This document shows positions 29,690 through 32,938 of a DNA stretch of 32,938 nt, in pieces. Below the pieces are notes generated by a model. The model was given only the letters and a program-made list of their open reading frames with translations. It was not told the DNA's origin and did no database searches. Position numbers and translations under genes: made by a program. Within the stretch, counting starts at the first letter, position 1, and every line of letters begins with the position of its first letter. This DNA is from Kurthia gibsonii (GTDB lineage: Bacteria; Bacillota; Bacilli; Bacillales_A; Planococcaceae). The DNA is taken from the NCBI RefSeq assembly GCF_006539985.1, contig NZ_BJOB01000028.1, positions 1 through 32,938 on the forward strand, given 5' to 3'.

Positions 29690-31150
29690 ATGAAAGAAAT
29701 TACAGTTGTAGGTTTAGGTGCAGGTGACTTTGAACAGTTACCGATGGGTGTTTATCGAACATTAAAAAATGTAAAAAAAGTATATATGCGTACATTAGAT
29801 CATCCTGTTGTCGCGGAATTGCAAAAAGAGGGTGTATCATTTATCAGTTTTGATGAAGTGTATGAAAAGCATGATGAATTTTTACCCGTATATCAAGAAA
29901 TTGCTTCTACATTAATTGAAAAAGCTGAAAAGGAATCTGTTCTTTATGCAGTTCCAGGTCATCCACTTGTTGCGGAAATGACGATTCAACTATTAATTGA
30001 AGCGGAGAAAAAAGGCGAGATTCAGTTATCGATTGAAGGCGGGCAAAGCTTTTTAGATGCGATGTTTACAACGCTTAAAATTGATCCGATTGACGGTTTC
30101 CAAATGGTAGATGGTGCAACGTTCTCAGTTCATCACGTGCATATGCAAAATCATTTATTAATTGCACAAGTGTATGACCAAATTAGTGCTTCGCATGTAA
30201 AATTAACGTTGATGGAGAAATATCCAGATGATTATGAAGTAACGATTGTAACAGCAGCAGGTTCAAAAGAGGAAGTCATTAAAACGGTACCATTATATGA
30301 ATTAGATCACGTTGCGGAAATTAATAATTTAACAGCTGTCTATGTTCCACCTGTTCAAGATGCAAAAGAGGCATTAAAGGAGTTTTCAACATTGCGTGAA
30401 ATCATTGCCACACTTCGTAGTCCAGAAGGGTGCGAATGGGACCGTGCGCAAACACATGAAAGTTTAACACGTTATTTACTTGAAGAAGCACATGAAGCAA
30501 TCCAGGCAGTAAATGAACAAGATGATGATCATATGATTGAGGAATTTGGCGATTTGTTAATGCTTGTTTTAATGAATGCACAAATTGGTGAAGATGAAGG
30601 CTACTTCAACTTAGAAGATATTATTCAAGCGATTAATGAAAAAATGATTCGTCGTCATCCTCATGTTTTTGGTGATGTACAAGTTGAAAATGTTGCGGAA
30701 ATTAATGCGAATTGGGAAAAAATTAAAAAAGAAGAACACCAGAACTATGAAGATGAATCTGTACTAAAAGGTGAGTATCGTACAGCTTCATCGTTACAAA
30801 CTTCATATAATTATCAAAAAAAAGCAGCAAAATTAGGGTTTGAATGGGGTACAACTGAAGCTTTTTGGGGTAAAGTGGAAGAAGAGTTGGCTGAATTACG
30901 AGAAGCAATTGAAAAAGGAACAAAAGAGCAACAAGTTGAAGAGTTCGGTGATGTATTAACGACTCTTGTGAATGTAGCACGTCATTATAAGATTTCTGCT
31001 GAAGAAGCGATGGTATTAGCAAATGCAAAATTTGCAAAACGTTTCGGGTATGTAGAGCAGCAAGTGAAGAGTAAGTGGGAAGATTATTCAGTAGAGGCAT
31101 TATTACAATTTTGGCAAGAAGCTAAAGATAAAGAAGGAGAATCATTATGA
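29690..31150 (+). CDS. yabN: YabN: tetrapyrrole-methylase-like / MazG NTP pyrophosphohydrolase fusion
   Basis: This is a two-part protein of 486 residues. Residues about 1-220 have a tetrapyrrole (SAM) methylase fold (TVVGLGAGDFEQLPMGVYR, AVPGHPLVAEMT). About 225-480 contain the all-alpha MazG NTP-pyrophosphohydrolase, seen as EEAHE with EEFGD in the first copy (CEWDRAQTHESL...) and EEELAEL with EEFGD in the second. MazG hydrolyses (d)NTPs, probably as house-cleaning. The methylase part has no proven substrate. The SD GGTGGG precedes ATG 29690, and the stop overlaps rqcP by 4 bases (ATGA). Confidence 0.93.
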   Translation: MKEITVVGLGAGDFEQLPMGVYRTLKNVKKVYMRTLDHPVVAELQKEGVSFISFDEVYEKHDEFLPVYQEIASTLIEKAEKESVLYAVPGHPLVAEMTIQLLIEAEKKGEIQLSIEGGQSFLDAMFTTLKIDPIDGFQMVDGATFSVHHVHMQNHLLIAQVYDQISASHVKLTLMEKYPDDYEVTIVTAAGSKEEVIKTVPLYELDHVAEINNLTAVYVPPVQDAKEALKEFSTLREIIATLRSPEGCEWDRAQTHESLTRYLLEEAHEAIQAVNEQDDDHMIEEFGDLLMLVLMNAQIGEDEGYFNLEDIIQAINEKMIRRHPHVFGDVQVENVAEINANWEKIKKEEHQNYEDESVLKGEYRTASSLQTSYNYQKKAAKLGFEWGTTEAFWGKVEEELAELREAIEKGTKEQQVEEFGDVLTTLVNVARHYKISAEEAMVLANAKFAKRFGYVEQQVKSKWEDYSVEALLQFWQEAKDKEGESL

Positions 31151-31437
31151 GATTAGATAAATTTTTGAAACTCTCACGTTTAATCAAGCGCCGTACATTA
31201 GCAAAAGAAGTGGCTGATCAAGGACGGATTGAAATCAACGGGAAAGTGGTAAAAGCAGCGAGTAAAGTAAAGGTGGGTGATGAATTAGCGATTCGCTTCG
31301 GGCAAAAGATTGTTACTGTAAAAGTAGAATTATTAAAGGACGTCGTTCGCAAAGAAGAAGCAAGTACAATGTATACAATCTTAAAAGAAGAAAGACTTGA
31401 AAAAATTGAGCCACAATTCATTGATGACGAAGAATAA
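31147..31437 (+). CDS. rqcP: RqcP (YabO), S4-domain ribosome quality control factor
   Basis: RqcP works with RqcH to add C-terminal alanine tails to nascent chains on obstructed 50S subunits. The S4 RNA-binding domain fills most of the protein (LDKFLKLSRLIKRRTLAKEV...GRIEINGKVVKAASKVKVGD). At 96 residues it is about ten longer than I recall for Bacillus YabO, with an acidic C-terminal extension (PQFIDDEE). Translation is coupled to yabN by an ATGA overlap. In spore formers yabP and yabQ follow; here divIC comes next. Confidence 0.94.
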   Translation: MRLDKFLKLSRLIKRRTLAKEVADQGRIEINGKVVKAASKVKVGDELAIRFGQKIVTVKVELLKDVVRKEEASTMYTILKEERLEKIEPQFIDDEE

Positions 31438-31468
31438 GTAGAAAAAAGAACTATTTTTTGTTAATTTA

Positions 31469-31519
31469 TTGAAAAAATATAGTTTACCAATACAATATTT
31501 ATCGATTTTCCTTTATAAT
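31469..31519 (+). promoter_or_regulatory. candidate promoters of divIC
   Basis: TTGAAA (31469-31474), a 16-base spacer and TACAAT (31491-31496) form one candidate. A perfect TATAAT at 31514-31519 forms a second -10 without a good -35. Either would drive divIC separately from yabN-rqcP. Confidence 0.5.
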
Positions 31520-31555
31520 GAACAAATAGATTGGTCAAAAAAAGGAGGAGAGATT

Positions 31556-31972
31556 GTGTCTGAAAGAAAGCGTAATACAGTAAGTCGTATTCATACAGAA
31601 TTTGCAAAACAAGAAGAGCTTCGTGAAAAAAGACTACATAATAAAAAAGTTTCACTGTATCGAAATCTCGCTATTATGGGTACAGTTTTCTTCTTAATTA
31701 TGAGTACATTAGTATTTACAATTATAAATCAGCATCAAGTACTGAAAAAAGAACAGCAGGAACAAGTAGCATTAAAAAAAGAAAAGTTAGAACAAAAGCA
31801 ATATAAGAAGGAATTAAATGCGCAACTCGTAAAATTAGATGATGATGATTACATCGCTAAGATTGTACGAAAAGATTTATTCTTATCTAAAAAAGGTGAG
31901 AAAATATTCCATTTACCAGAAGACTCAGAAGACGACGAAGGAATAGATCTTACGGAAAATGAAAAGAAGTAG
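31556..31972 (+). CDS. divIC: cell division protein DivIC (FtsB-like)
   Basis: DivIC is a bitopic divisome protein that pairs with FtsL and DivIB to activate septal wall synthesis. The 138-residue protein has a cytoplasmic basic N-terminus (1-36), a TM helix at about 37-58 (NLAIMGTVFFLIMSTLVFTI), an extracellular coiled coil (about 59-95, rich in K/E/Q/L heptads), and a conserved DDDYIAKIVRKDLFLSKKGEKIF segment spanning 23 residues before an acidic tail. The start is GTG 31556, which has AAAGGAGGAGA at 31541-31551. The longer frame from 31469 begins at the promoter and is rejected. Confidence 0.93.
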   Translation: MSERKRNTVSRIHTEFAKQEELREKRLHNKKVSLYRNLAIMGTVFFLIMSTLVFTIINQHQVLKKEQQEQVALKKEKLEQKQYKKELNAQLVKLDDDDYIAKIVRKDLFLSKKGEKIFHLPEDSEDDEGIDLTENEKK

Positions 31973-31977
31973 TGTTG

Positions 31978-32005
31978 TTGACACGTGTTTTTTCATCGTT
32001 ATAAT
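31978..32005 (+). promoter_or_regulatory. consensus sigma-A promoter of yabR
   Basis: TTGACA (31978-31983), a 16-base spacer and TATAAT (32000-32005) are perfect hexamers just after the divIC stop. Transcription from about 32012 would give a 5' leader of about 250 bases before yabR. Confidence 0.88.
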
Positions 32006-32011
32006 AAGAGT

Positions 32012-32265
32012 AAGTCATAAGCAAGTTTAAAGTCATTGGAACTTTAAATATGTTCATCTGACGCGTCTTATTGTAAAATAAGAATAAGCAATACAGATGA
32101 ATGAGCGATTGCATATCATTCCCGTCGGACTACGGCTGAATTACTTGCAGTGGATATTCATATAGTGTATATGGGTAGAACAATGAAGTATTGAAGAAAA
32201 GTACCACACAATATGGTTATTGACTAGAGATAGTCGCTTAAATTCTAAGGAGGAGCATTTTTTTT
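32012..32265 (+). ncRNA. hairpin-rich 5' leader of yabR, candidate cis-regulatory RNA
   Basis: The transcribed region between the promoter and the yabR ATG holds several helices. These are TTTAAAGT/ACTTTAAA (32026-32048); an outer TTCATCTG/CAGATGAA (32053-32060 with 32094-32101) enclosing TCTTATT-GTAA-AATAAGA (32066-32083, GNRA loop); CCGT/ACGG (32122-32135); CATATA-GTG-TATATG (32159-32173); and GACTA-GAGA-TAGTC (32222-32235, GNRA loop) shortly before the SD. No terminator or known riboswitch motif was recognised. A regulatory role is inference. It could also be a small RNA processed from the leader. Confidence 0.45.
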
Positions 32266-32709
32266 ATGGCAATTGAAGTAGGCAGCAAAGTGCAAGGTAA
32301 AGTAACAGGTATTACAAATTTTGGAGCATTCGTTGAATTACCAGATAACTCAACAGGTCTTGTGCATATTAGTGAAGTTGCTGATAACTATGTAAAAGAT
32401 ATTAACGATCATTTAAAAGTTGGAGAAATGGTTGAAGTTAAGGTAATGAATGTGGAAGCTGATGGTAAAATTGGACTTTCAATTCGTAAAGCAAAACCTC
32501 AAGCAGAACGTCCAGAGCGTCCAGAACGCCCGCAACGTCCTCGTCATAACAATAATCGTGGTGGCGGAAATCGTGGCGAGAGCCGTCAACCGCAAGAGAA
32601 CTTCGAACAAAAAATGGCACGTTTCTTAAAAGACAGTGAAGACCGTCTAACAACATTAAAGCGTGCAACTGAATCAAAACGCGGTGGCCGTGGAGCAAAA
32701 AGAGGTTAA
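32266..32709 (+). CDS. yabR: S1 RNA-binding domain protein (YabR/GSP13 type)
   Basis: It has a single S1 domain at residues 1-75 (VGSKVQGKVTGITNFGAFVEL, GLVHISEVAD, GKIGLSIRKA), related to Bacillus YabR and the general stress protein YugI. After it comes a low-complexity Pro/Arg/Asn/Gly stretch (PERPERPQRPRHNNNRGGGN) and a basic RG-rich C-terminus (KRGGRGAKRG), giving an RNA-binding tail. At 147 residues it is somewhat longer than the B. subtilis protein. The SD AAGGAGG is 12 bases from the ATG, a long spacing. It has its own strong promoter, a structured leader and a strong terminator, so it is a separate unit, probably highly expressed. Confidence 0.93.
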   Translation: MAIEVGSKVQGKVTGITNFGAFVELPDNSTGLVHISEVADNYVKDINDHLKVGEMVEVKVMNVEADGKIGLSIRKAKPQAERPERPERPQRPRHNNNRGGGNRGESRQPQENFEQKMARFLKDSEDRLTTLKRATESKRGGRGAKRG

Positions 32710-32753
32710 TTTGCAAACTCTTTGGTCATAGAAAAAGTGTTTGAATAGATCTT

Positions 32754-32797
32754 AAAAGGTGAGAGAATTCTTGGTTAAGAATTCTCTCACCTTTTTA
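32754..32797 (+). terminator. intrinsic terminator of yabR
   Basis: A perfect 19-bp stem (32754-32772 with 32777-32795) with a GGTT loop ends in TTTTT. It lies 44 bases after the stop. Confidence 0.95.
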
Positions 32798-32890
32798 TAG
32801 TTATCGAAAATAGCCATTTTAAAACGATTGTTTATAATAATTGCAATAAATTCCTTATATAGCATGATTCAATTAGTTTATTATTATCGT

Positions 32891-32934
32891 AAAAAAACAA
32901 AAAAAGAAACTTTCCTAATTGGAAAGCTTCTTTT
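32891..32934 (-). terminator. terminator of a leftward gene beyond the right edge
   Basis: A 14-bp stem with one mismatch (32902-32915 with 32921-32934) is followed on the minus strand by an almost pure T-run (positions 32905 down to 32891). The plus-strand tail is poorer. It implies a minus-strand gene ending just outside the window. Confidence 0.65.
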
Positions 32935-32938
32935 AATA

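Noticed and set aside
32097-32165. 22-codon ORF in the yabR leader
   Set aside because: There is no SD in front of its ATG, and it overlaps several stem positions; more likely chance.
32190-32220. Possible T-box-like motif (AAAAGTACCACAC) before yabR
   Set aside because: It does not match TGGNACCGCG, no antiterminator/terminator pair follows, and yabR is not an amino acid gene.

Overview
The window is a low-GC, densely packed stretch of Bacillales core chromosome. It follows the order of the Bacillus subtilis origin-proximal region from tmk to yabR: tmk-darA-yaaR-holB-ricT-yabA-trmNF-yazA-rsmI-abrB-metG-tatD-(yabE position)-rnmV-rsmA-veg-ispE-purR-ridA-spoVG-[nad cluster]-glmU-prs-ctc-pth-mfd-spoVB-like-yabN-rqcP-divIC-yabR. 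Proteins such as AbrB, Veg, SpoVG and PurR are close to their Bacillus counterparts as I remember them. No phage, transposon, CRISPR array, rRNA or tRNA gene is visible.

The most telling feature is what is missing. Every sporulation-dedicated gene I would expect between these neighbours is absent: yabG between rsmA and veg, sspF between veg and ispE, fin between pth and mfd, spoVT between mfd and the spoVB-like gene, and yabP-yabQ between rqcP and divIC. The vegetative genes around each gap are intact. This suggests an asporogenous Bacillales lineage, perhaps a Kurthia- or Caryophanon-like Planococcaceae. That name is inference. The abrB/spoVG pair is kept, and spoVG still has a match to a sigma-H promoter, so the transition-state circuit seems to have outlived sporulation.

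Layout. 1-344: small, strongly SD-led ORFs and a terminator, then tmk. 345-6079: nucleotide synthesis, c-di-AMP sensing, DNA replication (holB, yabA), RNA processing (ricT) and RNA methylation (trmNF, rsmI), split by internal hairpins. 6156-6893: leftward abrB and a long AT-rich gap. 6894-12346: metG, tatD, an SH3b-3D wall protein, rnmV and rsmA. 12347-15583: veg with tandem promoters, ispE, purR-ridA and spoVG. 15587-20330: an NAD synthesis cluster, nadB-nadC-nadA leftward and nifS/nadS rightward. In B. subtilis this cluster lies elsewhere on the chromosome; here it sits between spoVG and glmU. 20450-24408: glmU, prs, ctc (with a sigma-B type promoter) and pth. 24482-32797: mfd, a flippase-like gene, yabN-rqcP, divIC, and yabR behind a long hairpin-rich leader. 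The right edge holds a leftward terminator for a gene outside the window.

I found no obviously new multi-gene system. The points most worth following up are the yabR leader, the small ORFs at the left edge, the selective loss of sporulation genes beside a kept sigma-H promoter, and the relocated NAD cluster.
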